8,635 nt of DNA from Mariprofundus sp. (GCA_030951065.1 JAUZQH010000103.1:1-8635), one strand, 5' to 3'. Shown: positions 1-6,761, counted from the stretch's first letter. Numbers and translations: made by a program. Notes: generated by a model from the letters alone, not told the origin.

Positions 1-291
1 CAGCGCATGCTCGGCATCCACAAATGCGGCCTGTCCGCCCAGCTTTTGCGCTTCGGCAATCGCATGCAGTGCCAGCGTGGTTTTACCGGAAGATTCCGGG
101 CCATAAATTTCGATGACGCGACCGCGCGGATAACCGCCAACACCAAGCGCAGCATCCAGTGCCAGTGAGCCACTGGGAATCACATCCACGACCACTTTAC
201 CCTGATCACCCAAACGCATCACCGTTCCCTTGCCGAACTGGCGTTCGATTTGACTTAAAGCTGTTTCCAGCGCTTTGGATTTATCTGACAT
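1..291 (-). CDS. recA: RecA recombinase, N-terminal part (runs off left edge)
   Basis: Homologous-recombination and SOS coprotease ATPase that forms filaments on single-stranded DNA in the cytoplasm. Only the first 97 residues are present. They begin [20 protein letters not shown], a typical RecA N-terminal helix, followed by a [20 protein letters not shown] stretch, the Walker A loop GPESSGKT at residues 64-71, and the VDAEHAL segment whose glutamate (E94) corresponds to the ATP-activating glutamate of E. coli RecA (E96). The ATG at 291-289 follows a GAGGGG ribosome binding site with a short spacer. The gene lies 73 bp downstream of thpR on the same strand. No recognisable LexA box is visible in that gap, although LexA motifs differ between lineages. 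The C-terminal two-thirds, including the DNA-binding loops, is outside the window. Confidence 0.97.
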   Translation of the reverse strand, partial: MSDKSKALETALSQIERQFGKGTVMRLGDQGKVVVDVIPSGSLALDAALGVGGYPRGRVIEIYGPESSGKTTLALHAIAEAQKLGGQAAFVDAEHAL

Positions 292-304
292 ATGTCCCCT
301 CATC

Positions 305-333
305 CCTGATTAAACGCGTGGGTGCGCATCAGG
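305..333 (-). other. Inverted repeat in the recA leader
   Basis: The arms CCTGAT and ATCAGG (305-310 and 328-333) are perfect reverse complements with a 17-nt loop. In recA mRNA the second arm ends just upstream of the GAGGGG ribosome binding site. It may be a leader hairpin or an operator. Six-base arms with a long loop can also arise by chance, so function is unproven. Confidence 0.3.
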
Positions 334-364
334 CATTAATAATTGATAGCGTCGCAAAAAAACA

Positions 365-934
365 TCAAAAATAAAATGTTTCCAAGCGCCGGTATTGCGG
401 CCCTTCCGGTCGAAGAATGGACTGAAACAGGCTTATACAGTCTGCACGCCATTGGACTTTCGGCACGTTCGGAATCATGTTTACCACATCCACGCCCAGA
501 GCCTTCGGATAAGCCCTTGCTCGAGCCATAGTGATGTGCCCGCGAAAAGCTGTCTCTTTGGCAGTACGCTTGCGAACGGTAGCATGCCCGGCCCGCCTGC
601 AACAATGGGCAAGATGCTTTAATGATTTACCACCATCAGCATCCTCAACACCTGCCCAGAAAACACGCGGACGCGCTGGCTTGGGAAACACGCCGAAACC
701 ACCTGTACAGAGATAAATGCATTGCGTATTTTCAACACAGGCAGACAGATATTCAGACAAATCATCGGCATCATCAGAAGTAACATCACCGTAAAAAGCC
801 AGCGTCAAATGCCATAAATGGGCAGGCACAGGCCGCCAGTCTGACGGCTTCAGATATCCGGATGCCTCCAGCCACCAGTCAGATAACACTTCTCTGACAT
901 CGTCGGGAAGCTCCACAGCAGCAAATAAACGCAT
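365..934 (-). CDS. thpR: RNA 2',3'-cyclic phosphodiesterase (ThpR/LigT, 2H family)
   Basis: Cytoplasmic 2H-superfamily phosphoesterase, 189 residues, the usual length for the family. Family members open 2',3'-cyclic phosphates on RNA and show 2'-5' RNA ligase activity in vitro. The N-terminus MRLFAAVELPDDVREVL matches the 'RLF.A..LP..' opening typical of ThpR. The two catalytic HxTx motifs are present as HLTL (residues 42-45) and HITM (133-136), the second in the usual 'RGHITMARAR' setting. The ATG at 934-932 has no strong Shine-Dalgarno sequence, but no in-frame upstream ATG improves on it and the protein begins exactly where homologues do. It precedes recA on the same strand, so they may be co-transcribed, and is divergent from the aminotransferase gene. 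The physiological substrate of this family is not well defined. Confidence 0.93.
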   Translation of the reverse strand: MRLFAAVELPDDVREVLSDWWLEASGYLKPSDWRPVPAHLWHLTLAFYGDVTSDDADDLSEYLSACVENTQCIYLCTGGFGVFPKPARPRVFWAGVEDADGGKSLKHLAHCCRRAGHATVRKRTAKETAFRGHITMARARAYPKALGVDVVNMIPNVPKVQWRADCISLFQSILRPEGPQYRRLETFYF

Positions 935-1097
935 GCGAACATCATAATCTTAAAGCTGAAAAATACGAAGCAGAGAAACCATCCGTTGCAAAAACACTCA
1001 CGGGGTTGTAAGAGAAAAAACATCATTTTTCCTGTTACCTGCAAAGCAGCCACTTGCGTTTTTATTTACAGGCCATTCGTGAATCGCGCGGAAAGAC

Positions 1098-1120
1098 CAA
1101 TTTCCCCAATAGCGAAATTG
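1098..1120. promoter_or_regulatory. Perfect 7-bp inverted repeat in the thpR/aminotransferase divergent region
   Basis: CAATTTC (1098-1104) and GAAATTG (1114-1120) are exact reverse complements separated by 9 nt, 36 bp upstream of the aminotransferase start. The size and location suit an operator for a dimeric regulator, or a leader hairpin. No confident -35/-10 pair could be assigned in 935-1156 on either strand. Confidence 0.4.
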
Positions 1121-1134
1121 ACTTGAGCATTCTC

Positions 1135-1149
1135 TCCTGCATGGCAGGA
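1135..1149 (+). promoter_or_regulatory. Hairpin overlapping the aminotransferase ribosome binding site
   Basis: TCCTGC (1135-1140) and GCAGGA (1144-1149) form a perfect 6-bp stem with a 3-nt ATG loop. The 3' arm contains the only plausible Shine-Dalgarno sequence (AGGA), 7 nt before the ATG at 1157. If the stem forms in the mRNA it would mask ribosome binding. The inverted repeat is seen directly; the regulatory role is inferred. Confidence 0.4.
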
Positions 1150-1156
1150 TTATGTC

Positions 1157-2359
1157 ATGAGAAGATTATCGAATCGTGTCCAACAAATTAAACCATCAGC
1201 CACGCTGGCTATTACTGCCAGGGCGGCAGAAATGCGGGCGGCTGGCAAAAGTATCATTTCACTGTCGGTCGGCGAGCCTGATTTTGAAACACCCAAAGCT
1301 GCCCGTGAGGCAGGTATAGAGGCTATCAACTCCGGCTTTACCCGTTACACGGCTGTCGCCGGCATTCCCGCACTGCGTCAGGTGATTGCTGAAAAATTCA
1401 GGCAGGATAATGATCTGGATTACAATGCGGATGACGTGCTTGTCTCTACCGGTGGCAAACAGTGCATCTATAATATGCTGATGGCTGTGATCAACCCGGG
1501 TGAGAAAGCTATTATCCCGGCACCCTACTGGGTCTCCTACCCTGACATGGTTAAACTGGCGGAAGGAATGCCCGTAATCGTACCCACCACGGCTGAAACA
1601 GATTTCAAAATCACGGCGACACAACTGGACGAAGTATTATGCTCCGACTGCAAGGTTCTGTTTCTTAATTCGCCATCCAACCCCACCGGCATGGTCTATT
1701 CAGCTGAAGAACTGAAAGCAATTGGTGATGTGGTACGTGAATATCCGGATTTACTTGTCGCCACTGATGATATGTACGAAAAGATCCTCTTTGACGGCAA
1801 ATCATTCGCAACCTTTGCCCAGGTGAACCCTGATCTGAAGGATCAAACGATCACCTTTAACGGCGTCTCCAAAGCCTTCTGCATGACCGGCTGGCGCATC
1901 GGCTTTTGTGCAGGCCCTTCTGACATTATCAAGGCGATGACCAAAATTCAGGGGCAGAGTACCTCCAACCCCAATGCCATTGCCCAGAAAGCAGCACTGG
2001 CTGCTCTTACCGGCCCAACCGATGAACTGGAAGAGATGGTCGCCACCTACGAAACCCGTCGCGGTTGGCTGGTGGATGCCATCAATGCCATCTCCGGCAT
2101 GCATGCCATCATGCCCAATGGTGCGTTCTACGTTTTCCCTTCTGTTGAAAACTGGATCGGAAGAAGCACGCCCTCCGGCATCGAATTAACGGATGATGTG
2201 GTCATCTGTGAATGGCTACTGGAAGAAACCGGCGTTGCACTCGTACCGGGAACAGCCTTTGGCTCTCCCGGACACGTCCGATTCTCCTATGCAGTCAGTC
2301 AGGATACCCTGGAAGATGCGGTAAGCCGAATCGCCAAGGCTGCTGCCAGTCTGACCTGA
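1157..2359 (+). CDS. aspC: Class I PLP-dependent aminotransferase, aspartate aminotransferase type
   Basis: Cytoplasmic pyridoxal-phosphate enzyme, 400 residues (full length), most likely transferring the amino group between aspartate and 2-oxoglutarate. The N-terminus 'LSNRVQQIKPSATLAIT' and 'SVGEPDFETP' (37-46) are hallmarks of the bacterial/Thermus-type (subgroup I-gamma) aspartate aminotransferases. Visible active-site features are Y124-W125, the NPTG motif (175-178), the cofactor aspartate/tyrosine in 'ATDDMYE' (D204 or D205, Y207), the PLP Schiff-base lysine K239 in 'NGVSKAFCMTGWRIG', and the substrate-carboxylate arginine R375 in 'HVRFSYA'. The ATG at 1157 follows AGGA at 7 nt; other nearby ATGs are out of frame. 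It is a monocistronic gene, divergent from thpR. Substrate breadth (aspartate, prephenate, aromatic) cannot be decided from sequence alone, so the symbol is provisional. Confidence 0.93.
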   Translation: MRRLSNRVQQIKPSATLAITARAAEMRAAGKSIISLSVGEPDFETPKAAREAGIEAINSGFTRYTAVAGIPALRQVIAEKFRQDNDLDYNADDVLVSTGGKQCIYNMLMAVINPGEKAIIPAPYWVSYPDMVKLAEGMPVIVPTTAETDFKITATQLDEVLCSDCKVLFLNSPSNPTGMVYSAEELKAIGDVVREYPDLLVATDDMYEKILFDGKSFATFAQVNPDLKDQTITFNGVSKAFCMTGWRIGFCAGPSDIIKAMTKIQGQSTSNPNAIAQKAALAALTGPTDELEEMVATYETRRGWLVDAINAISGMHAIMPNGAFYVFPSVENWIGRSTPSGIELTDDVVICEWLLEETGVALVPGTAFGSPGHVRFSYAVSQDTLEDAVSRIAKAAASLT

Positions 2360-2365
2360 TTAAAA

Positions 2366-2626
2366 TTATGAGCAATCTACTGCGCGGCAGCTTGCTCCAG
2401 ACCGCTTCAATGAATCCATGTCCTGCATGCTTCTACCCATATTATCCATATATGCTGCCGGTAACCCGGCCAGTGTGAAAATATAAGCCCAGAAACAGGA
2501 TTCCCGGGGGAAATAACAACTTTCTTTCCTGTATTGAACCAGTAATCCCTGATGGAATTGAGTGACTTTCAGAGAAACACTGCCGGTAAAACTGTCTGCG
2601 ATTCTTCTTGCCCGATCAATATTCAT
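2366..2626 (-). CDS. Doubtful small hypothetical protein (86 aa)
   Basis: Open frame starting MNIDRARRIADSFTGS, convergent with the aminotransferase gene and on the same strand as the glycine-zipper gene, whose stop is 83 bp upstream. It has a good ribosome binding site (GAGG, 6 nt before the ATG at 2626-2624), the main reason for listing it. No domain, signal peptide or family is recognised. The protein contains a short hydrophobic patch (CFWAYIFTLAGLPAAYM) and several cysteines. Against it, its last codons run through the 2370-2397 hairpin, and without it 2360-2709 would be ordinary intergenic DNA. It may be a spurious ORF or the remnant of a decayed gene. Confidence 0.35.
   Translation of the reverse strand: MNIDRARRIADSFTGSVSLKVTQFHQGLLVQYRKESCYFPRESCFWAYIFTLAGLPAAYMDNMGRSMQDMDSLKRSGASCRAVDCS
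2370..2397. terminator. Hairpin just after the aminotransferase stop codon
   Basis: Outer arms GAGCAA (2370-2375) and TTGCTC (2392-2397) enclose a second stem CTGC/GCAG (2380-2383, 2387-2390) with a 3-nt loop. The hairpin begins 10 nt after the TGA. There is no T-run on the plus strand. On the minus strand it is followed by ATAATTTTAAT. It may be a 3'-end stabiliser or weak, possibly bidirectional, terminator rather than a canonical one. Confidence 0.4.
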
Positions 2627-2709
2627 AATGCACCTCGCTCAATCCGTTGGTGATACCCCTGGCTCGATGTAGCAAGCCCATTTGCCCTCACAACATCCGG
2701 GGTGAATAG

Positions 2710-3255
2710 TTAATCAGCCCATGCGTAGTTCCGGTTCTGATTTCTATATTGGTGGTGACCATAGTTTTCAGAATGCTCACGGCGTTCATGTGTCTCTCGA
2801 GCTTCATGCGCCGCATGGTCAGAATACCTTCCATAATGATAGCTACTGTTATAATAGCCGTAGTCATGTTTACGATAAGGTCTGTACGCACCACTGTGCT
2901 TATATCCATAACCCTTGCGATGCATACGAACATGCCTGCGATGATACCTTTCGAGTATTTCGTGCTCTCTATACTCTTCATATACCGGTCTGACATTATA
3001 AGCAGGTTTCGGGTAATACGTTTGTCTGTCATAGACAGGTTCGGCTCGCACATCACTCAAAATCGCGCCGGCAATAGCTCCGAACACCGCACCGATGACT
3101 GCTCCTTCAGCAGTCTCATTGCTCTGGGAACCAATGACTGCCCCGGCTGTAGCTCCCACAGCAGCACCCGTCAGTATGTCTCTCTGTTGCGGATCTGCAT
3201 AAGCTGATACGCTTGTGAATGAAAGGAAGATCAATCCCAATAATGTTTTTTTCAT
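2710..3255 (-). CDS. Secreted glycine-zipper protein with His/Tyr-rich tail
   Basis: Predicted exported protein of 181 residues. A Sec signal peptide (MKKTLLGLIFLSFTSVSAYA) probably ends at AYA before DPQQ. It is followed by a glycine-zipper membrane segment of the '2TM' type (about residues 29-66) in which GAAVGATAGAVIG is echoed by GAVIGAVFGAIAGAI. The C-terminal ~110 residues are hydrophilic and unusually rich in tyrosine (20), histidine (13) and arginine. I chose the ATG at 3255: an AAGGAG site lies 6 nt before it, whereas the ATG at 3261 (adding MS) directly abuts that site. Glycine-zipper 2TM proteins are usually outer-membrane or periplasmic; the tail suggests metal or polyanion binding, which is inference. 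It stands alone between non-coding stretches. No gene symbol is justified. Confidence 0.85.
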   Translation of the reverse strand: MKKTLLGLIFLSFTSVSAYADPQQRDILTGAAVGATAGAVIGSQSNETAEGAVIGAVFGAIAGAILSDVRAEPVYDRQTYYPKPAYNVRPVYEEYREHEILERYHRRHVRMHRKGYGYKHSGAYRPYRKHDYGYYNSSYHYGRYSDHAAHEARETHERREHSENYGHHQYRNQNRNYAWAD

Positions 3256-3303
3256 ACTCATCTCCTTTTCAATGGCTGGTGACAGTATCGAATATGCCGT
3301 TGC

Positions 3304-3326
3304 TTGATTAAAGTGGATTTTATCAA
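3304..3326. promoter_or_regulatory. AT-rich dyad upstream of the glycine-zipper gene
   Basis: TTGATTAAA (3304-3312) and TTTTATCAA (3318-3326) are reverse complements at 8 of 9 positions around GTGGA, centred about 60 bp upstream of the chosen start. It could be an operator or a 5'-leader hairpin. No confident -35/-10 boxes were found. The remaining DNA between 3327 and 3490 shows nothing I can support. Confidence 0.3.
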
Positions 3327-3490
3327 CTATTCAGGGGGAATTTCGCCCGCCTGTGTTATCCTTTCCATACTTCGCATGCCTTGATCCGGGTAGTGCCTTT
3401 TCAAATAAGGTGAATTACTACAGATGAATGTTCAAGATCGATTCAGGAGGCAATTTTCCAGCCGCAGGAGTGCTCGCATACCATCTCCAT

Positions 3491-3512
3491 AAAAACCACC
3501 ATATTTTGGCGG
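3491..3512 (-). terminator. Rho-independent terminator of the spermidine-synthase-like gene
   Basis: Read on the minus strand, CCGCCA, a 5-nt AAATA loop, and TGGTGG form a 6-bp stem (one G-U pair in RNA), directly followed by five T residues. It begins 10 nt past the TAA of the 871-residue gene, a standard intrinsic terminator layout. Confidence 0.8.
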
Positions 3513-3522
3513 CAAGCCGTTG

Positions 3523-6138
3523 TTAATCTTTGGCCAGTGGACTAATAATCTGTAGGTGCCGTTTCAATGCACCTGCAGCCTGGAGATTCCCAGCTTGAAG
3601 CTCCAGCTTCATCAAGGCCCTGAGTGCCCCCTCGTGATCAGGTCGCAAGTCCAGAATACGCTGCAACGCCTGTTGGCGCGATAAACCACCCGGAGCAGTG
3701 TGTGCCAGTGAATCAAACATACGGTCCGCCAGCGCAAATGCAGGCCAGCGGTCTTTGGGATTGGCACGATTCGCCAGTTTTGCCATTTGCACCACGCGCC
3801 GTTCATCACCACTCAACTCCGCCATCCACAAGCGCACATCCAGTCCGGCTCCCACGCGGGCGCGCCTGAATGCTTCGGTATCCTGCTTTGGCACCTGCAA
3901 GAATTGCATCGCCTTCGCATCATTCACCCGCCAGCTTAACAGCCAGCGCCACATGTTTAATACATCCCCGCCGCCGCTATAGCGCACGCGCGGCAGGGAA
4001 AATTCAATTACCGGCAACCACTCATCCTGCAGCGGCGCTTGCAACAATGGAATCTCACCCCAATACCGCCCGACCCATGTCCATAAGCCTTCACCACCTG
4101 TAGCACTGCGGCGTTCGCCGTCAGACAGTGGGCTGAATCGAGCCAACAGCTGCGGCATGGAAATACTGCCGCCTCGCATACCTACCAGCGCCATGCGATA
4201 GCCATCGATAAATACCGATGCATGCGGAAATACCTGGCGAAAGGTGGCCATGACAACCTGAATGGATGCCACATCAAACTGGTTTAACGCCAGCCACTGG
4301 GCATAGATACCGCCTGCATTAAGCCGTTGGCGCACGCGCTGAAACTGTTGCAGCGATAATAAATTGGCACGCCCGACCATATCCGGATGAAATAAATCGC
4401 CGACAATGACATCGTAATGATGTTGATCGCTGCGTAGGAATCGTCTGGCATCATCGCGGAGTATTCGACTGTGACGTGAAATATCGCCATTGACCGGCGC
4501 AAATGCGCTGCCTGCCGCTGCTATCGCGCCAGCGGACAACTCTACTGCAGTCCGTTGTAAATCATTCACCCACAGCGAGCCCGATGCTGTAATGCCCGTG
4601 CCCAAACCAAGAAACAGCACCGAATGCGGATCCGGATGCAATAACAACGGCAACCGCGCCTGATTGCGCTGCACCGTTACTGCGGTCGGGTCACTGGATG
4701 CATCCATGCGCTGCAAATCGGATAGCAGCACCAGCTGCCCGCGCATCAACCCCTGTTGATGTTCAACCACATGCGTCAGGGATACCGCATCCTCAAATAC
4801 AGATTGATCCGTAACATCTGCCAGAACAGGCAATAAATCGGAGACCGGGGGTAATGCGCGCACCGGAAAAATCAACAGCAACAGAGCTGGTAAGGCCAGC
4901 CATATCCGTTTATCCGTCACCCAACGCATACCGCATACAAATAACAACAGCGCAGCAAAACATAATGACAGCGCACTGCCCAGCCATGGCAACAATACAA
5001 ATCCGGCCAGCATCGCACCAAGCGCTGCCCCGATGCTGTTCACGCCGTACCACCAACCGCCGCTGCCCGTCTCATGCTTGTGAAAATGCCTGGCCAGCAA
5101 GGGTAACCATGCCCCCAATAACAGCGTCACCGGCAATGTGGACAGGGCAACCACAGCCCCCTCGCCCAGCATGGCCGCAGCCAGTGAAGAAAATTCCTCC
5201 GCCGCAGCCCAGCGGCTGATATCATCAATAACATACAATCCGGCTACCGCCGTCAGCGCAGCCAGTACTGGCAACACATTGAGCCACAAGCGCGTTTGCT
5301 CTTTTGTCCGCAACCCCCGCGCCAGCAAACTGCCCAGACCGATGCCAGCCAGATAGACCAATAACAACACGGCCAGAATATATTCGGTCCGCAGCAATAT
5401 CATGCCAAACAACCGCGTCCACACCACTTCCAGTATCAGCGCTGCCGCCCCGATGCCCGCATATGCGAACAAATCTGACCACGGCGGACGCCGAACCTGT
5501 TCCGGTTGGTGATGGATAGCCTCGTCGATTAAATGCCGTGATAATAACCATGCGCACAGCGCCAGCAGCAAACCCGTCAGCGCCACCCACCACAGCGACT
5601 CTCGCCAGCCCAGTATCGGCAGCAACAGCAACGGCAATATCGCCCCCGTAGCACCGCCAATAGCATTGATTCCATACATCGAAGCCAGCGAGATGTGCAG
5701 TGAAGCCGCCGCCCGAAGCGCCAACGGAAACGCCATCCCCATCGCCAGCGCAGCAGGAAACAGCATCAACAGTACTGCAGCTCCCTGCAGGGACTGCCAG
5801 CCGGATACAGACAGACTACTGCCAAGATTGAGTAAAAAGCCGTCCAGCCATGGCATCAACAGCGGCAAAGCCAGTGCATACAAGGCGATGCCGCCTTCGA
5901 GCAGAGCCAGCAAGGCCAGCGCAGCACGCGCCGGTTTACCAACACCGCGTCCGGTAAATACAAAACTGCCAACCCCGAGGCCTGCCATAAATGCTGTCAC
6001 CGTAAACACAGCGCCGAAAATACTGATACCGAACATCAACGACAGCATGCGCGTCCACAACACCTCATACGCCAGCGCCGTCACCCCGGTTGCGCCGTAC
6101 AAAGCCAATAATGCCCACGTAAGTCTACGTTGGTTCAT
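3523..6138 (-). CDS. Fused multi-TM (MFS-like)/spermidine-synthase-like protein
   Basis: Inner-membrane protein of 871 residues. Residues 1-425 are highly hydrophobic, with many TM helices in two related halves: 'YEVLWTRMLSLMFG' (24-37) recurs as 'LEVVWTRLFGMILL' (236-249), and 'YGINAIGGATGAILPL' (155-170) recurs as 'YGVNSIGAALGAMLAG' (364-379). Residues ~430-690 form a Rossmann-type SAM-binding domain: glycine loop VLFLGLGTGITASG (507-520), ribose-binding acidic residue in AVELS (531-535), and DDARRFL then YDVIVGDLFHP (562-585). The glycine loop lacks the GGGDG of true aminopropyltransferases, so polyamine synthesis is doubtful. Residues ~740-871 are helical and TPR-like (LDLRPDHEGALRALMKLELQAGNLQAA). 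The ATG at 6138 is preceded five codons earlier by an in-frame stop, and the gene ends at an intrinsic terminator. Substrate and transported molecule are unknown. Confidence 0.88.
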   Translation of the reverse strand: MNQRRLTWALLALYGATGVTALAYEVLWTRMLSLMFGISIFGAVFTVTAFMAGLGVGSFVFTGRGVGKPARAALALLALLEGGIALYALALPLLMPWLDGFLLNLGSSLSVSGWQSLQGAAVLLMLFPAALAMGMAFPLALRAAASLHISLASMYGINAIGGATGAILPLLLLPILGWRESLWWVALTGLLLALCAWLLSRHLIDEAIHHQPEQVRRPPWSDLFAYAGIGAAALILEVVWTRLFGMILLRTEYILAVLLLVYLAGIGLGSLLARGLRTKEQTRLWLNVLPVLAALTAVAGLYVIDDISRWAAAEEFSSLAAAMLGEGAVVALSTLPVTLLLGAWLPLLARHFHKHETGSGGWWYGVNSIGAALGAMLAGFVLLPWLGSALSLCFAALLLFVCGMRWVTDKRIWLALPALLLLIFPVRALPPVSDLLPVLADVTDQSVFEDAVSLTHVVEHQQGLMRGQLVLLSDLQRMDASSDPTAVTVQRNQARLPLLLHPDPHSVLFLGLGTGITASGSLWVNDLQRTAVELSAGAIAAAGSAFAPVNGDISRHSRILRDDARRFLRSDQHHYDVIVGDLFHPDMVGRANLLSLQQFQRVRQRLNAGGIYAQWLALNQFDVASIQVVMATFRQVFPHASVFIDGYRMALVGMRGGSISMPQLLARFSPLSDGERRSATGGEGLWTWVGRYWGEIPLLQAPLQDEWLPVIEFSLPRVRYSGGGDVLNMWRWLLSWRVNDAKAMQFLQVPKQDTEAFRRARVGAGLDVRLWMAELSGDERRVVQMAKLANRANPKDRWPAFALADRMFDSLAHTAPGGLSRQQALQRILDLRPDHEGALRALMKLELQAGNLQAAGALKRHLQIISPLAKD

Positions 6139-6174
6139 CAGTATGTCCGCTTAATAAATTGAAAAACATTTCAC

Positions 6175-6200
6175 CACAGAGTACACAGAGTTCCACAGAG
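6175..6200. repeat. Triple CACAGAG direct repeat
   Basis: CACAGAG occurs at 6175-6181, 6184-6190 and 6194-6200, with 9- and 10-bp periods, just upstream of the spermidine-synthase-like gene. Similar short CACAGAG-type arrays are common in intergenic DNA of many environmental bacteria. The units are too short, and the spacers of 2-3 nt too small, for CRISPR. Confidence 0.7.
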
Positions 6201-6235
6201 TAAAAACAATATTTCAAGCCTGTCGAATCGAGCAA

Positions 6236-6356
6236 GTAACTGAATCAGCTTGACCTTGTTTTGCTCAAGAGCAAGGCAGAAACGCGGAGCTTACTGCTGT
6301 AAGTGAGCACTTCTAACGCGGCTATTGGGCAAAACAAGGGTAAGATGATCAGTTAC
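6236..6356. mobile_element. MITE-like element with ~31-bp imperfect terminal inverted repeats
   Basis: The left arm (6236-6266) begins GTAACTGAATCAGCTTG and includes CCTTGTTTTGC. The right arm (6327-6356), read on the opposite strand, begins GTAACTGATCATCTT and includes the same CCTTGTTTTGC. They match at 26 of 30 aligned positions with one 1-nt indel. The ~60-nt interior holds a direct repeat AACGCGG (6281-6287, 6315-6321) around a smaller hairpin (GCTTAC TGCT GTAAG). There is no ORF. It lies 3 bp beyond the stop codon of the 133-aa gene, so it could also act as an RNA hairpin or terminator at the 3' end of that operon. No clear target-site duplication is visible. Confidence 0.7.
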
Positions 6357-6359
6357 GTC

Positions 6360-6761
6360 TTACCAGGGCCAGAACCAGGCGATTGCTGTAGCGGAATGCA
6401 CTGCAGCCAGGGTCAAACTAAGGCCGGCAAAAATCATATGCGGCAGGAACACATCCTTGCCAAAGGCTACCATGGCAATACCGAGCGTGCCGGTAATCAG
6501 CAACAGCACCAGCAATGAAATCCCCATCAAAAACAGAATCTGATGTTTGCGTTCGGTTTCAATTTTTCGCTGCGGGCTGACTTCATCATCGCCGGCAAAC
6601 TGTTGCATTACCGCTTCAGCTGATTGGGATTCACTGACCTGGGATGTGTTTGATTTGGATGTTGCGGTCTGGGATTCGACCGTGGCTGCAGGCGCAGCAA
6701 CTAACACTGCTGGCAGAGTTAACATCACCAACATCAATACCGGCAGTATAAACTTAGCCAT
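6360..6761 (-). CDS. Small secreted/inner-membrane protein with two-helix C-terminus (133 aa)
   Basis: Fourth and last gene of the cluster. The start is set at the ATG 6761-6759 (MAKFILPVLM): this overlaps the stop of the 84-aa gene by 8 nt (ATGGCTAA) and has a GAGGA site upstream, whereas longer starts would run far into the upstream gene. Layout: signal peptide or N-terminal helix (1-24), a Ser/Thr/Gln-rich linker (25-60), a charged stretch, then two TM helices (~74-97 and ~106-131), ending AIAWFWPW. The second helix carries H108 and H122, 14 residues apart, the spacing seen between heme-ligand histidines on one helix of b-type cytochromes. H73 sits at the start of the first helix. Heme binding is inference only. 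Family not recognised. Confidence 0.75.
   Translation of the reverse strand: MAKFILPVLMLVMLTLPAVLVAAPAATVESQTATSKSNTSQVSESQSAEAVMQQFAGDDEVSPQRKIETERKHQILFLMGISLLVLLLITGTLGIAMVAFGKDVFLPHMIFAGLSLTLAAVHSATAIAWFWPW

Noticed and set aside
850..1053. Minus-strand 67-codon frame overlapping the thpR start
   Set aside because: It overlaps thpR in another frame, and its hydrophobic content comes from AT-rich intergenic DNA; no ribosome binding site or family was seen.
1259..1624. Minus-strand open frame (121 codons) inside the aminotransferase gene
   Set aside because: Lies wholly within a full-length conserved enzyme gene and shows no recognisable domain.
2457..2470. GCCGG-TAAC-CCGGC hairpin as a terminator
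   Set aside because: A perfect 5-bp stem, but with no T-run on either strand and about 100 bp from the aminotransferase stop; likely incidental.
2749..3207. Long plus-strand open frame (152 codons) opposite the glycine-zipper gene
   Set aside because: It is antisense to a gene with signal peptide, ribosome binding site and domain structure, and its protein is low-complexity Ile/Met/Arg typical of the reverse of a His/Tyr-rich frame.
3424..3492. Plus-strand 22-codon frame upstream of the fusion gene terminator
   Set aside because: Very short, Arg/Ser-rich, no convincing ribosome binding site, and it ends inside the terminator of the opposite strand.
5666..6154. Plus-strand open frame (162 codons) opposite the fusion gene
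   Set aside because: Antisense shadow of a strongly supported membrane-protein gene; composition is Ala/Pro/Ser-rich with no family features.
6175..6200. CRISPR array
   Set aside because: Repeat units are 7 bp with 2-3 bp between them and only three copies; no leader or cas gene.
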